Assembly (NCBI GenBank): GCA_025992855.1 | Contig: DAJPGB010000001.1 | Location: 992,001-1,056,000, forward strand | Length of the DNA stretch: 64,000 bases | Direction of reading: 5' to 3' | Origin: Coriobacteriaceae bacterium | GTDB taxonomy: Bacteria > Actinomycetota > Coriobacteriia > Coriobacteriales > Coriobacteriaceae | Shown: piece by piece, positions 14,436 through 23,400 of the stretch | Numbering within the stretch: position 1 is the first letter of the stretch | Layout of the letters: each line of letters begins with the position of its first letter | Made by a program: the position numbers and the translations under genes | Notes under the pieces: model-generated | The model's database searches: none | What the model was told of the DNA's origin: nothing | Seen by the model: the letters and a program-made list of their open reading frames with translations, nothing else

Positions 14436-15566
14436 CTAGGCGCGGTGCCAGTCGGTCAGGCAGGCATCGAGGGAGGCGATGAGCGCATCCTTGTCCATGT
14501 GACGGCCGATGATGCACAGGCTCGTCATGCGGTCGCCCGTCTCGTCGTCCCAAATCTGCATGATCTCGGGGTTCTCGTCGATGATCTTCTGCTTCTCGCC
14601 CTCGGGCGCCGAGTCGACAAACAGGCCGTTCTCCATCAGGCGCATCTGGTGGCCAGCCTGCTCGAACATGTAGCACATGTCCGGATCGCCGGTCTGCCAC
14701 AGCGGACCCTTGACGCGGATGACCTCGTCGGGCCACTCCTGCTCAACAAAATCGGTGAACTTCTGCAGGTCAAACGGCTTGCGACGCGAGTACACAAAGG
14801 TCTCGATGTCGTACTCGAGCACCTCGGGGTCGTCGTGCTCCTCGGGATGCTCCATGGCCTCGATCCAGGCGGCGGAGTTGTAGGCGCGCATAAAGTCGAA
14901 GCGGTCGGTGTCGAGCAGCTCCTCCATGGGAACCTCGCCGTTTTGAGCCTCGACAATCACGGCATCCTTCTGCAGGCTGCGCACGATGGCCTTGAGCTCG
15001 GCGATCTGCTCGGGGCTCACGGTGTCGGTCTTGTTGAGGATCAGCGTGGAGCAGAACTCGATCTGCTGGATGAGCAGGCTCTCGATGTCGTCCTCGTCGA
15101 TATCCTCTGCCAGCAGGTCGCGACCGCCGTTGAACTCGTCGTACATGCGGGCGCAGTCGACCACGGCCACGATGTTGTCGAGCGCGAGCTTGGGCTCGCC
15201 GCCCACCTTGGCCTCGTCGCAGAAGCTCGAGATGGTGTAGGCGATGGGGATGGGCTCGCAAATACCCGAGGCCTCGATGATGATGTAGTCGAAGTCGCCC
15301 GAATCGGCGATGCCCTGCAGCTGGTTGGCAAGGTCGTCCGAAAGCGTGCAGCAGATGCAGCCGTTGGTGAGCGGGATGAGGTCGTCGGTCTCGGAAAGAC
15401 CGCCGTCGGCGATAAGGCTGGCGTCGACGTTGATCTCGCCGATATCGTTGACGATCACGGCGGCGCGGATGCCGCCGTCGTTAGCGAGGATGTGGTTGAG
15501 CAGCGTGGTCTTGCCGGCACCGAGGTATCCGGTAAGCATGATGATCTTCACGGGTTTGTTGGGCAT
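14436..15566 (-). CDS. CobW/ZNG-family metallochaperone GTPase
   Basis: A 376-residue G3E GTPase. The P-loop is GYLGAGKTT (residues 13-21), the metal-binding CxCC motif appears as NGCICC (near 69), Walker B is IIIEASG and the base-specificity motif is LNKTD. A C-terminal CobW_C domain follows (VYSRRKPFDLQKF). Such proteins deliver zinc or cobalt to client enzymes. The extra acidic loop LLAEDIDEDDIES is typical of gut-bacterial members. ATG 15566 is chosen because AAAGGAGG lies six bases upstream. No zur-like box was recognised, so the metal cannot be named. Confidence 0.88.
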   Translation of the reverse strand: MPNKPVKIIMLTGYLGAGKTTLLNHILANDGGIRAAVIVNDIGEINVDASLIADGGLSETDDLIPLTNGCICCTLSDDLANQLQGIADSGDFDYIIIEASGICEPIPIAYTISSFCDEAKVGGEPKLALDNIVAVVDCARMYDEFNGGRDLLAEDIDEDDIESLLIQQIEFCSTLILNKTDTVSPEQIAELKAIVRSLQKDAVIVEAQNGEVPMEELLDTDRFDFMRAYNSAAWIEAMEHPEEHDDPEVLEYDIETFVYSRRKPFDLQKFTDFVEQEWPDEVIRVKGPLWQTGDPDMCYMFEQAGHQMRLMENGLFVDSAPEGEKQKIIDENPEIMQIWDDETGDRMTSLCIIGRHMDKDALIASLDACLTDWHRA

Positions 15567-15652
15567 GTGCCCTCCTTTGTTAGACATGGCTTACAGTTGA
15601 ATCTTATGCCAAACGCCTGCTCTTATACCCACGCGCCGGCAAATAACACAAG

Positions 15653-15994
15653 CTACTCCCAGGCTCCCCATACATCGGGGCAATAACCGACGGTGGCCTT
15701 TTTGCCGTTGCGCACGATGGGCTCGGCCAAGACCTGCTGGTTTTCGAGCAGCTTGTCGAAGCGCTGACTGGGGGTAAGGTGCTGAATGAGCGCGAGCGTC
15801 TCCTCGTCCTTGGCCTTGGGGTTGAGCAGCTTGTCGATGCCGCCGACCGCCTGCATCACGCTCGTGAGTTCGCCTTTGCTCATCTCCTTTTCCTTAAGGT
15901 CGATAAACTGCACCTTAATGCGGCGCTCCTTAAAATAGCGCTGAGCCTTTTTGGTGTCGAACGACTTCTTAGTCCCGAAGATTTGAATATTCAT
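15653..15994 (-). CDS. ArsC/Spx-family protein lacking the catalytic cysteine
   Basis: A 113-residue thioredoxin-fold protein of the arsenate reductase/Spx family. The start is MNIQIFGTKKSFDTKKAQRY, with the family sequences YFKERRIKVQFIDLKEK and LLENQQVLAEPIVRNGKKA. Relatives usually have a cysteine where this one has serine (GTKKSFDTKK), so arsenate reduction by the ArsC mechanism is not expected. It lies 12 bases downstream of the flavoprotein gene (16007-16630) on the same strand and probably shares its transcript. A role as a regulator or scaffold is possible but unproven. Confidence 0.8.
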   Translation of the reverse strand: MNIQIFGTKKSFDTKKAQRYFKERRIKVQFIDLKEKEMSKGELTSVMQAVGGIDKLLNPKAKDEETLALIQHLTPSQRFDKLLENQQVLAEPIVRNGKKATVGYCPDVWGAWE

Positions 15995-16006
15995 GGTTCC
16001 GCCGCT

Positions 16007-16630
16007 CTATCGAATGAAGTTGGTCGTTGCTCGATCGGCCTCGGGGGCTTCGATGCCGGCAGCCTTGCCTGCCTCGATGCAATGCAAGAGCCAGGCCATG
16101 TTTTTGCCGATGTTTCGCATGGTGGCAAGGCCCTCGGCGTCCCCATTGGCGTCGCCGGGCACGCGGCCAAAGACGTTGTTCCAGTAGGTGGAGGCGACCA
16201 CGGGCATCTGGTTGATGGTGAAGTACTTGTTGAGTACATCGAACGTGGTCGACGTGCCGCCGCGGCGGGCAACGGCGACAGAGGCGCCCGGCTTGTGCGC
16301 AAAGGCCTTGCTGCCAGCATAAAACGCGCGGTCGAGGGCCGAGAGGATACGGCCGCTGGGGTGCGCGTAATAGACGGGCGAGCCAAAGACAAAGCCGTCT
16401 GCCTGCTCGGCGGCGGCAATGAGCTCGTTGACCACGTCGTCGTCAAAGGTGCAGCGGCAATCGAGCTTGCCGCACTGACCACAGCCAATGCAGTCGCGAA
16501 TGGGCTTGGCGCCCAGCTGGAACACCTCGGTATCGATACCCTCGGCATGCAATTGCTCGGCGACTTCGGCAAGCGCGCGAGCGGTGTTGCCGTTTGCCTT
16601 GGGGCTACCGTTGACTAAAAGAACCTTCAT
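16007..16630 (-). CDS. NADPH-dependent FMN reductase / flavodoxin-like oxidoreductase
   Basis: A 207-residue flavodoxin-fold protein. The FMN phosphate loop is VNGSPKANGNTARAL at the N-terminus. A cysteine-rich segment CIGCGQCGKLDCRC (residues 48-61) follows, as in iron-sulfur flavoproteins, and could bind a cluster. The isoalloxazine site is FGSPVYYAHPSG and the C-terminal half has ARRGGTSTTFDVLNKYF. Such enzymes reduce flavins, quinones or nitro compounds in anaerobes. ATG 16630 has AGGGAG upstream. The ArsC-like gene follows at 12 bases, suggesting a two-gene operon. Confidence 0.85.
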   Translation of the reverse strand: MKVLLVNGSPKANGNTARALAEVAEQLHAEGIDTEVFQLGAKPIRDCIGCGQCGKLDCRCTFDDDVVNELIAAAEQADGFVFGSPVYYAHPSGRILSALDRAFYAGSKAFAHKPGASVAVARRGGTSTTFDVLNKYFTINQMPVVASTYWNNVFGRVPGDANGDAEGLATMRNIGKNMAWLLHCIEAGKAAGIEAPEADRATTNFIR

Positions 16631-16703
16631 CACAAACTCCCTGTGCTTTTGGTGACTTCTGCAGAGGATTATCGCACGATGGGGGGGCGGCGCGGGCGCG
16701 GCG

Positions 16704-18233
16704 CTAATCCAGTTTGGTACCTGGCACCTGCACGGCTTTCCCAAGCAACGCTTTGAGCTCGTTCAAAATGGAAACGGGCTGACGGTCGACGCCGTCCAGA
16801 TGGAGCGTGGCCACGCGAATGGGCGGCTGATATTCAAGCGAGCCGATGAGCACGGGAGAACCCAGGAACCGTTCGATGTCGCTTGCGATCTCATCGATTG
16901 CCTCGGGGCCGAGCTCATCGAAGAGTGCCACGAACGTTGGTCCCGTCGAGCGGAACAGGCGGCCCTTGCCGCGCGAACAATCCATGAGGCAGGCGGCGCT
17001 TTCGGCGAGCACGCGGTCGCCTGCATCGAATCCAAAGCGGGCATTGACCTTGGCGATATCGTCGATCTTAATGGCGATAAAGCCTGCCTCGTGCGGTACG
17101 CGACGCATCTCCCCAATGGCGTTGACCAGAGCGTGGACATCGCCCAGGCCGGTTACGAAGTCGGTCGTATCTGCCAGGCTTCGGTTGATGATAATGCCCA
17201 CGTACATGTTGGGTTCGGTGTCGGTGCCGTCCAGGCGGTAGCCCGTGCAGTCGCAGAGCACATACTTTCCGGCAGCATCCATCACGCGATACTGCATGTA
17301 ATGGAAGTGCCAGGTGCCGTTGACCACCATGTCGAGCTCGGAGCGCACGTTGTCGCGGTCCTCGGGGTGGACGCGGGCGAGCCACATATCGACCGAGTTA
17401 AAGGGATGCTGGGAAGGCAGGCCAAAATCGCGAACGGCGTTGACCGACCATTGCGATTCACCGGTATCGAGGTTGAGGATGAATGGGTAGCGTGTCTCGG
17501 AGCTCATGGAGATTGCCTGGAACACACGGTCGTTGCACGGAAGATGGTCGGCGATCGGGTGTTGCTGCGTACCGTTGCCTTCCGGTTGCTGAACGCGGTG
17601 CATGAGCTTGTAGCGATACATCTTGCGGTCGGCATCCATCGTCATTTGGCGACGCGTGTCGCCAGCAAGCGGGTCAACACTCGAACAGCCAAAGCTAAAG
17701 CTGGCGATCATGGGCGCCTTACCGTTCGAAGTTGCTTCGATCAGATCGGCGCGCACCCGCTCCAGGCGTTGCTCGAGTTCCGTCTCGCTCTTGGTGGGCG
17801 AGACGAGCACGAACTCGTCTCCGCCAATGCGAAACAACATATCGTCGTGCTCCATGGTTTCGGAGAGTGAGCGGCAGATGCGCAGGATGTAGCGATTGCC
17901 CTCGGCGTGGCCGAATATATCGTTGCAGTGTTTAAGGTGATCGATGTCAATATAGGCGCAGGTAAAGGGTTCGCCGTTGCGCCAGAGCTGATCGACGTGA
18001 CGGTCGAGTCCGCTGCGATTTCCAAGATTGGTGAGCTGATCGATATAGGCGCTGCGCTCGAGCAGTTGGCGCTCTTGCTGCATGATGGCGAGTGTCTTTT
18101 GCAGCTGCTCGCCAATGCCGCTCAGCTCTGCGGGCAATGCCGAAACATCGAGCTCGGCGGTTGAGGCCCCGTTCGCAAGTCGTTGAAGGTGGGCGATGAT
18201 TGATTGCTCGCCCAGGCGATACGACTCGTTCAT
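16704..18233 (-). CDS. Diguanylate cyclase, GGDEF-PAS-degenerate GGDEF
   Basis: A 509-residue cytosolic signalling protein. An N-terminal helical region (to about residue 50) leads into a catalytic GGDEF domain (AYIDQLTNLGNRSGLDRHVD; the active motif RIGGDEFVLV is near residue 134). A PAS-like domain follows (LARVHPEDRDNV, then YMQYRVMDAAGKYVLCDC). A second GGDEF-fold domain has RSTGPTFVAL instead of GGDEF and is probably regulatory. It should make cyclic-di-GMP. AAGGAGG precedes the ATG at 18233. The neighbour at 18361 has the same first three domains, so the two genes are paralogues. Confidence 0.85.
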   Translation of the reverse strand: MNESYRLGEQSIIAHLQRLANGASTAELDVSALPAELSGIGEQLQKTLAIMQQERQLLERSAYIDQLTNLGNRSGLDRHVDQLWRNGEPFTCAYIDIDHLKHCNDIFGHAEGNRYILRICRSLSETMEHDDMLFRIGGDEFVLVSPTKSETELEQRLERVRADLIEATSNGKAPMIASFSFGCSSVDPLAGDTRRQMTMDADRKMYRYKLMHRVQQPEGNGTQQHPIADHLPCNDRVFQAISMSSETRYPFILNLDTGESQWSVNAVRDFGLPSQHPFNSVDMWLARVHPEDRDNVRSELDMVVNGTWHFHYMQYRVMDAAGKYVLCDCTGYRLDGTDTEPNMYVGIIINRSLADTTDFVTGLGDVHALVNAIGEMRRVPHEAGFIAIKIDDIAKVNARFGFDAGDRVLAESAACLMDCSRGKGRLFRSTGPTFVALFDELGPEAIDEIASDIERFLGSPVLIGSLEYQPPIRVATLHLDGVDRQPVSILNELKALLGKAVQVPGTKLD

Positions 18234-18309
18234 GATGTAAAACCTCCTTGGGCGAGACAACGGTTTGTATCATATGCCCAATTGCATTTTAATGGGGATA
18301 ATAAGTTAG

Positions 18310-18334
18310 CCAATGGGGACAAACGTGCCCCTCA
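18310..18334. repeat. Short GGGGAC / GTGCCCC dyad
   Basis: In the 127-base gap between the two cyclic-di-GMP genes, CCAATGGGGAC is followed by AAAC and GTGCCCC. It resembles the apex of the other GGGGACA hairpins in this window but lacks long arms, so it may be a remnant. A second ATGGGGATA lies just before it. Confidence 0.3.
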
Positions 18335-18360
18335 ACGGTAGCGGCCTGCATGTGAACGCA

Positions 18361-21078
18361 TCAATCCTCGCCATCGCCATCGAGCAATGCCTCAAAATCT
18401 ACCGCCGGCATGGGACGGTAGTAGAGGAAGCCCTGAGCGTAGCGGGCGCCCATCTGACGGAGCAGCTGAGCCTGTGCCTCCGTCTCGACGCCTTCGATCA
18501 CAACGGGCAGATCGAGCGATTGCGCCATCCCGAGCATCGACGAAATGATTTGCGCGCTACGGCCTTGATCGCCGTCGACGGGCACAAACGTGCGGTCGAG
18601 TTTGATGACGTCGACGTTGACGTTTTTGAGCATCGCGAGCGTGGACTGGCCGGTGCCAAAATCGTCCATGTAGGTCGAGAAGCCGCGGGTGTGCAGGTCG
18701 GCCGTCAGTTTATCCACAGCCTCGGGCTCTCCGGTATAGGCAGTCTCGGTAATCTCGATGCGCATGAGCTCGGGCGATAGATTGTAGCCGGCGGCAAGCG
18801 CGCTCATATGCTCGGCGACATCGCAGGCAAGGATATCCACGCGCGACACATTAAGCGAGATCGGAACCACACGAAGCCCCTGATCAAGGCGCTTGCGAAG
18901 CCACAAGGCAACGCCCTGCCAAATATATTTGTCGAGCGTCACCACAAAACCGCTTTCCTCGAGCGCCGGGATAAAGGAAACGGGCGAAATGAGGGCGCCG
19001 TCATTACCAATCCAGCGCGTGAGCGCCTCGGCACCAACAATCTCGCCGGTTTCCATGTCCACCTGGGGCTGCAGGTAGTAGGTGATGCGATCGTTGGAGA
19101 GCGCATATTGGAACTCGGTGAGGGTGTTGTGAAACGCAACCTCGTGGGCGTACTCTTCGGGGCGGAAAACAGCGATGCGGTCTTTAAAGTCATTTTTGGC
19201 GCGACGGTTGGCATACATGGCCCTTGCCTGAGCGTCGATGGTGATTTCCTCACGGGGTTTGACGGGGTAGACGCCCATGGACGGCCAAAAACCCACGCCG
19301 TCGTCGTGCCTGGCAACCGCTTCGCGCACGCCGGCATAAATTCGATGAATCGTATCGCGGTCAAAGGGAGCAAGGATGCAAAAGTCGTCCATGCCCCAGT
19401 AGCCCGCAACGCCCATGCCCGCGTTCTCGATATCCTTAAGCACCGTGCCCACATCGGCAAGCACGCGGTCGCCCTCGGTTTGTCCGTGCCATTCATTAAA
19501 CAGGCGCATGTGTCCCATGTCGACGGTGGCAATGCACCATGCGCTGCCTTGTGCCGTCGACAGAAAGGCATTGGCGCGTCGCATAAACTCACTGGGGCGG
19601 TAGAGGCCGGTGAGCGGGTCGATGCGCTCGGCGATTGCGCCTTTGCGCTTGATTTCGGGAATGCAGGGACTGTCGTTGTGGAACGGTCCGTTTATGGCGC
19701 GAATGCGGCGGTCGAGTTCGTCCAAAACGGCCGGTGCCTGGTTAACAAGGCGCTCGTAGTAGACAGGCACGACCAGGCATGTGGGGGTGATGACGTCGCC
19801 GGCAATCTGGATGGGTTTTGAGACAACATGTTCCAAATCCCCAACGAGGTGATCGAAGGCATTGCGGTCAAAACTATCGGTAAGTACAACGAACTGCGCG
19901 CTGCGCGAGCGGAATACACGGCTTCTGCCGCGGATGAGCGAGAGCATGCGGCCGGCATACTCGGAAAGCATGGCATCGACGGCGTCGGCCCCATAGCGTT
20001 CATTGAGCTGCGTTGTACCGCGAACACGCACGGCGGCAAGGCCCATCCCGCGGTTATCGCGGCGGCAAGTATCAATGGCGCCGATCAACATGCGCTGGGT
20101 TCCAAGCCCTGTTGCGGGGTCAATCGTCTCGACCAGAGCGTGATTGACGAGTTCGCCAACGTAGAGCGAGGGCGTGTCTCCGTTTCCGTCGATGCGATAG
20201 CCTCGGACGCGACAAAGCACGTAATCGCCGGCGGCGTTGCGCACGCGATACTGCATGACGCGATAGTGCTTGGAGCCGTTGTAAATCTGGTTGATATCGT
20301 TGATATAGGCCTCGAGGTCATCGGGATGGACGCGCGTTTTCCAGTAATCGTGGCAGTTGTCTATATGCTCCGAAGGAAGACCGAAATCGCGCAAGGCGCC
20401 TTGTGACCAAAGGGTGCGATGCTTGTCCAAGTTCTCGATAAAGAAATATCGTCCCTCGTCAAGCATCGAGAAGGCGTCGAAGACACGGTCGCTGACTTCA
20501 AAATCGTCTGCATGAACTTGTTTGATATTGCGACGATCCAGGTGTACGGCATGGCGCAGCTTGTAGTCGTACATGCGGTGGTCGGCATCGAGCGTCATAC
20601 GATCGGACGTTTCGCCCAGTTTTGGATCGGCATGCGATACGCCATAGCTAAACGAGTGAGGCATCTCGGCGTCGTTGTTTTTGAGCAGCACCGAGCGGCA
20701 ATGCTCAAGGCGCTCGGCAAGGTCGTCTTCGGTCGCGATGGTGGACAAGATTGCGAACTCGTCGCCACCCAGGCGAAACACCGCTTCGTCAACTTTGATA
20801 TAGAGCTTAAGGTACAGGCTCACCTGCATAATGTAGCGGTTACCCTCGTCGTGACCGAAGGCGTCGTTGCAGTGTTTGAGGTTATCGATATCGATAAACG
20901 CCATGGTGACCGGCGCGCCCTGCTCCCAGAGTTCTTCCAACGAGCGGGTATAGCCGCCACGGTTGCCAAGGCCGGTAAGTTGGTCGGTAAAGGCTGTTCT
21001 TACCAGGTCTTCCGGGCGCTCGAACAGGTCTTGAATGATCTTATCGAGCGTCTTGGTATAGGTGTTGGCTGTGTTCAT
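18361..21078 (-). CDS. Multidomain cyclic-di-GMP enzyme, GGDEF-PAS-GGDEF-GGDEF-EAL
   Basis: A 905-residue protein. Domain 1 is an active-type GGDEF (RLGGDEFAIL near residue 102). A PAS-like domain follows (TRVHPDDLEAYI, YRVRNAAGDYVLCRVRG), then a degenerate GGDEF-fold domain (FRSRSAQFVVL near 390) and another with WGMDDF (near 560). The C-terminal EAL domain (from about 650) keeps AEALTRW, MDDFGTGQS, IKLDRTFV and EGVET, so phosphodiesterase activity is expected. Synthesis and breakdown are thus in one chain, without membrane segments. A TATAAT box on this strand at 21245-21250 is a candidate promoter. Confidence 0.88.
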   Translation of the reverse strand: MNTANTYTKTLDKIIQDLFERPEDLVRTAFTDQLTGLGNRGGYTRSLEELWEQGAPVTMAFIDIDNLKHCNDAFGHDEGNRYIMQVSLYLKLYIKVDEAVFRLGGDEFAILSTIATEDDLAERLEHCRSVLLKNNDAEMPHSFSYGVSHADPKLGETSDRMTLDADHRMYDYKLRHAVHLDRRNIKQVHADDFEVSDRVFDAFSMLDEGRYFFIENLDKHRTLWSQGALRDFGLPSEHIDNCHDYWKTRVHPDDLEAYINDINQIYNGSKHYRVMQYRVRNAAGDYVLCRVRGYRIDGNGDTPSLYVGELVNHALVETIDPATGLGTQRMLIGAIDTCRRDNRGMGLAAVRVRGTTQLNERYGADAVDAMLSEYAGRMLSLIRGRSRVFRSRSAQFVVLTDSFDRNAFDHLVGDLEHVVSKPIQIAGDVITPTCLVVPVYYERLVNQAPAVLDELDRRIRAINGPFHNDSPCIPEIKRKGAIAERIDPLTGLYRPSEFMRRANAFLSTAQGSAWCIATVDMGHMRLFNEWHGQTEGDRVLADVGTVLKDIENAGMGVAGYWGMDDFCILAPFDRDTIHRIYAGVREAVARHDDGVGFWPSMGVYPVKPREEITIDAQARAMYANRRAKNDFKDRIAVFRPEEYAHEVAFHNTLTEFQYALSNDRITYYLQPQVDMETGEIVGAEALTRWIGNDGALISPVSFIPALEESGFVVTLDKYIWQGVALWLRKRLDQGLRVVPISLNVSRVDILACDVAEHMSALAAGYNLSPELMRIEITETAYTGEPEAVDKLTADLHTRGFSTYMDDFGTGQSTLAMLKNVNVDVIKLDRTFVPVDGDQGRSAQIISSMLGMAQSLDLPVVIEGVETEAQAQLLRQMGARYAQGFLYYRPMPAVDFEALLDGDGED

Positions 21079-21244
21079 ATGTGAGTGGCTTTCTGGGGTC
21101 GAGATGGCTTGCGTCGGATGATCTTGTTGTCTATGGGACCTTCTGCGGTCTATGGACGCGTGAACTTTCGTCCCCGCCTTGTTTCATCGATGGGCTAGAT
21201 TGTTGTCTACTGTTTGGTTCTGTTGCCTCATGATACGAACATCA

Positions 21245-21250
21245 TTATAG
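21245..21250 (-). promoter_or_regulatory. -10 box for the GGDEF/EAL gene
   Basis: A perfect TATAAT on the minus strand lies about 165 bases before the start codon. A good -35 is not obvious. The 315-base gap between this gene and the patatin gene otherwise contains AT-rich DNA and the dyad GTTTGTATAAAC, and no gene. Confidence 0.4.
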
Positions 21251-21351
21251 GGTGTGTTTGTATAAACAAGGTCAGTCGTTAACAATAATCGCCGAGTGGT
21301 AATGTTTAGTTTGCATCGGCAAATGTGACCGAGACGGTATATGTTGACGGG

Positions 21352-21357
21352 TATACT
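21352..21357 (+). promoter_or_regulatory. -10 box for the patatin gene
   Basis: TATACT preceded by GGG, with no clear -35. A transcript would start near 21364, ahead of the GAGGA site at 21376 and the ATG at 21394, which supports the shorter start chosen for the patatin gene. Confidence 0.35.
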
Positions 21358-21393
21358 TGTTCCGTTCAAAAGCATGAGGACGGGGATGGTTGC

Positions 21394-22263
21394 ATGGCAC
21401 TGCCAAAGACGGCACACACGGTGGGTCTGGCGCTCGAGGGCGGTGGCTACCGGGGCATGTATACGGCAGGCGTGCTCGACGTTTGGATGGAACATGGCCT
21501 GACCTGCGATCATATGGTGGGTGTCTCGGCAGGCGCTGCGTTTGGCTACAACTTTAAGTCGCGCCAGATTGGCCGCGCCATCCGCTACAACAAGGCCTAT
21601 TGCGACGATAAACGCTATGCGAGCGTGGCCAGCTGGCTGCGCACCGGTGACATGTTTAATGCCGAGTTTGCGTATCACGAGGTGCCTATCGAGCTCGACC
21701 CCATCGACTTGGATGCCTACCGCGCCAATCCCATGAGGTTTACGTGCGTATGCACCGATATCGAGACAGGCAAGGCTGTCTACCATGACCTGCCCTATGG
21801 CGACGAGCGTGATATCGAGTGGATTCGTGCTTCGTCGGCGATTCCCGTGGCGACCAGGCCTGTTGCCATTGATGGGCATCGGTATTTGGATGGCGGCGTT
21901 GCGGACTCTATTCCCAGCGCCTGGCTTTTTGCACAGGGTTACGACCGCAATGTGGTGGTGCTGACGCAGCCGGCGGGTTTTGTAAAAGAGGCCAATAGCC
22001 TGATGCCCATGCTGCGACGCGTGTTCCGCCGCTATCCAAAGTTTGTTACAGCGCTTAGAGATCGGCATGAGGTGTATAACGCCACGCTTGACGATCTTGC
22101 GCGTCGTGAGGCCGCTGGCGAGATCTTTGTGGTGCGGCCGAGTGAATCGGTGAAAGTGCCGTCGCTTTGCCGCGAGCCCGATGAACTTGAGCGCATCTAC
22201 CAGATCGGTCGCCGCGATGCGAAGGCGACGCTGCCCGCGCTGGAAGCGTATCTGGCGGGGTAG
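21394..22263 (+). CDS. Patatin-like phospholipase
   Basis: About 289 residues. The oxyanion loop is ALEGGGYRGMYTAG, the nucleophile motif GVSAGA is intact (GxSxG) and the catalytic aspartate is in the DGGVAD motif. The later DUF6363-like C-terminal region (REPDELERIYQIGRRDA) is typical of bacterial YjjU/RssA-type patatins. These hydrolyse acyl chains of lipids; the physiological substrate is unknown. The ATG at 21394 is preferred over a GTG at 21325, because a -10 box lies between them. There is no signal peptide, so the protein is probably cytosolic. Confidence 0.87.
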   Translation: MALPKTAHTVGLALEGGGYRGMYTAGVLDVWMEHGLTCDHMVGVSAGAAFGYNFKSRQIGRAIRYNKAYCDDKRYASVASWLRTGDMFNAEFAYHEVPIELDPIDLDAYRANPMRFTCVCTDIETGKAVYHDLPYGDERDIEWIRASSAIPVATRPVAIDGHRYLDGGVADSIPSAWLFAQGYDRNVVVLTQPAGFVKEANSLMPMLRRVFRRYPKFVTALRDRHEVYNATLDDLARREAAGEIFVVRPSESVKVPSLCREPDELERIYQIGRRDAKATLPALEAYLAG

Positions 22264-22272
22264 GGGCCACGG

Positions 22273-22320
22273 CGGAAAGCGCATCCCGGAATGGGGGTCC
22301 AAACTGGGATGCGCTTTCCG
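22273..22320. terminator. Hairpin between patatin gene and thiE
   Basis: Perfect 15-bp stem CGGAAAGCGCATCCC / GGGATGCGCTTTCCG with an 18-base loop, placed between convergent genes. Confidence 0.75.
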
Positions 22321-22363
22321 TAGCTGAAGATTTGTAGTCGCGGAGCAGTTGCTCGGCTTATGC

Positions 22364-23059
22364 CTATGCCTGCTGCCAGGTGTCGACGAGCTCCTTTGCC
22401 GCGGCGTGAGGGTCGTCGGCACTGCAGACGGCGCTCACCACAAAGAAGCCGTCGACGCCAGTGGCCTTGAGCTGTGGCAGGTCGACGGTCTTGACGCCGC
22501 CGCCCACCACGATGGGCACGGGGCTTGCGGTATGAAGCGCCGCCAGGTCCTCAAAGCTCTTGGTGATGATGGAGCCGTCGGCCGCGCGTCCGCAGTCGCG
22601 CTTGGTCTCGGTCTCGTGGAGGGGGCCCACGCCCAGGTAGTCGACCAGGCTCATGTCGGCGGTTTTAACGTACTCGAGCATCTCATCGCAGCGGGCAGAA
22701 AGGCCCACGATGGCATCGGGACCCAGCAGCTTGCGGCAGACTTCGACGGGAATGTCGCTTTGGCCCACATGGACGCCGTCGACGGCAATGCCCTGCTCGC
22801 GCGCGGCGAGTACGCAGTCAAGGCGGTCGTCGATCAGTAAGGCGACCTGACCGGTCTTGCCGGCCTGTGCGATTGCCTGCGCGGCGTCGCCGGTCAGCGC
22901 GATGATCTCGCGGGCGCTTGCCACCTTGGAGCGCACCTGGATGCAGGTAAAGCCGGCATCGAGCGCCTGGGCCACCACATCGCCCACGGGACGTCCCAGC
23001 GTGTTTTCGGGGCCGAGTACCAGATAGGCCGAGATATCAAGGTTGTCGCGGATGCTCAT
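22364..23059 (-). CDS. thiE: Thiamine-phosphate synthase ThiE
   Basis: A 231-residue TIM-barrel enzyme that joins HMP-pyrophosphate and thiazole phosphate to give thiamine phosphate. Diagnostic segments are IQVRSKVASARE, LLIDDRLDCVLA, GVHVGQSDIP, LVDYLGVGPLHETETK and VVGGGVKTVDLPQL. The ATG at 23059 overlaps the stop of the preceding gene (ATGA), showing translational coupling. It is the last gene of the TPP-riboswitch operon. No thiC or thiG is present in the window, so this operon looks like salvage of precursors. Confidence 0.93.
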   Translation of the reverse strand: MSIRDNLDISAYLVLGPENTLGRPVGDVVAQALDAGFTCIQVRSKVASAREIIALTGDAAQAIAQAGKTGQVALLIDDRLDCVLAAREQGIAVDGVHVGQSDIPVEVCRKLLGPDAIVGLSARCDEMLEYVKTADMSLVDYLGVGPLHETETKRDCGRAADGSIITKSFEDLAALHTASPVPIVVGGGVKTVDLPQLKATGVDGFFVVSAVCSADDPHAAAKELVDTWQQA

Positions 23060-23397
23060 CGTGCTTCCTCCTGCTTTTTGATCTGTGCTTCCATGCGCTC
23101 GAGCTTGCCGGTCATGGTGTCGGTAAATCCGGGTCGAATATCGGCCTTGAGCACGACTTCGGTGCGGATGCCCTTGCTCGCCAACACAAAGGTTGCGTCG
23201 CGCACGGCCTGCATGACCTCGTCCCAGTCGCCCTCAATCTCGGTGAACATCGAGGTGGTGCGGTTGGGAAGGCCGCTCTCGCGAATAGCACGCACGACCT
23301 CGGCGACCTCGGCGGAGAGTTCATCGCCGGTGCCGCACGGGGCGATGGCCACGGCGACGAGCGTGTTCATGCCGGTATTGGTTGCGGGCTCGGACAT
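23056..23397 (-). CDS. Thiamine-binding protein, MTH1187/YkoF-like
   Basis: A 113-residue small alpha/beta protein with VAVAIAPCGTGDELSAEVAE, SMFTEIEGDWDEVMQAV and GIRTEVVLKADIRPG. This is the MTH1187/Ykof superfamily, members of which bind the HMP moiety of thiamine. Its place between thiM and thiE supports a role in holding or sensing a thiamine precursor. GGAGG precedes the ATG, three bases after the thiM stop, and its own stop overlaps the thiE start. It is too small to be an enzyme of known thiamine steps. Confidence 0.85.
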   Translation of the reverse strand: MSEPATNTGMNTLVAVAIAPCGTGDELSAEVAEVVRAIRESGLPNRTTSMFTEIEGDWDEVMQAVRDATFVLASKGIRTEVVLKADIRPGFTDTMTGKLERMEAQIKKQEEAR

Positions 23398-23400
23398 GGC

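Noticed and set aside
14343..15686. 447-residue open frame opposite the CobW gene
   Set aside because: It has no family features and no start site; the opposite strand encodes a clear GTPase.
21100..21120. GACGCAAGCC resembling the core of a cyclic-di-GMP riboswitch upstream of the GGDEF/EAL gene
   Set aside because: The other conserved GEMM elements and the tetraloop receptor are missing, so it is most likely chance.
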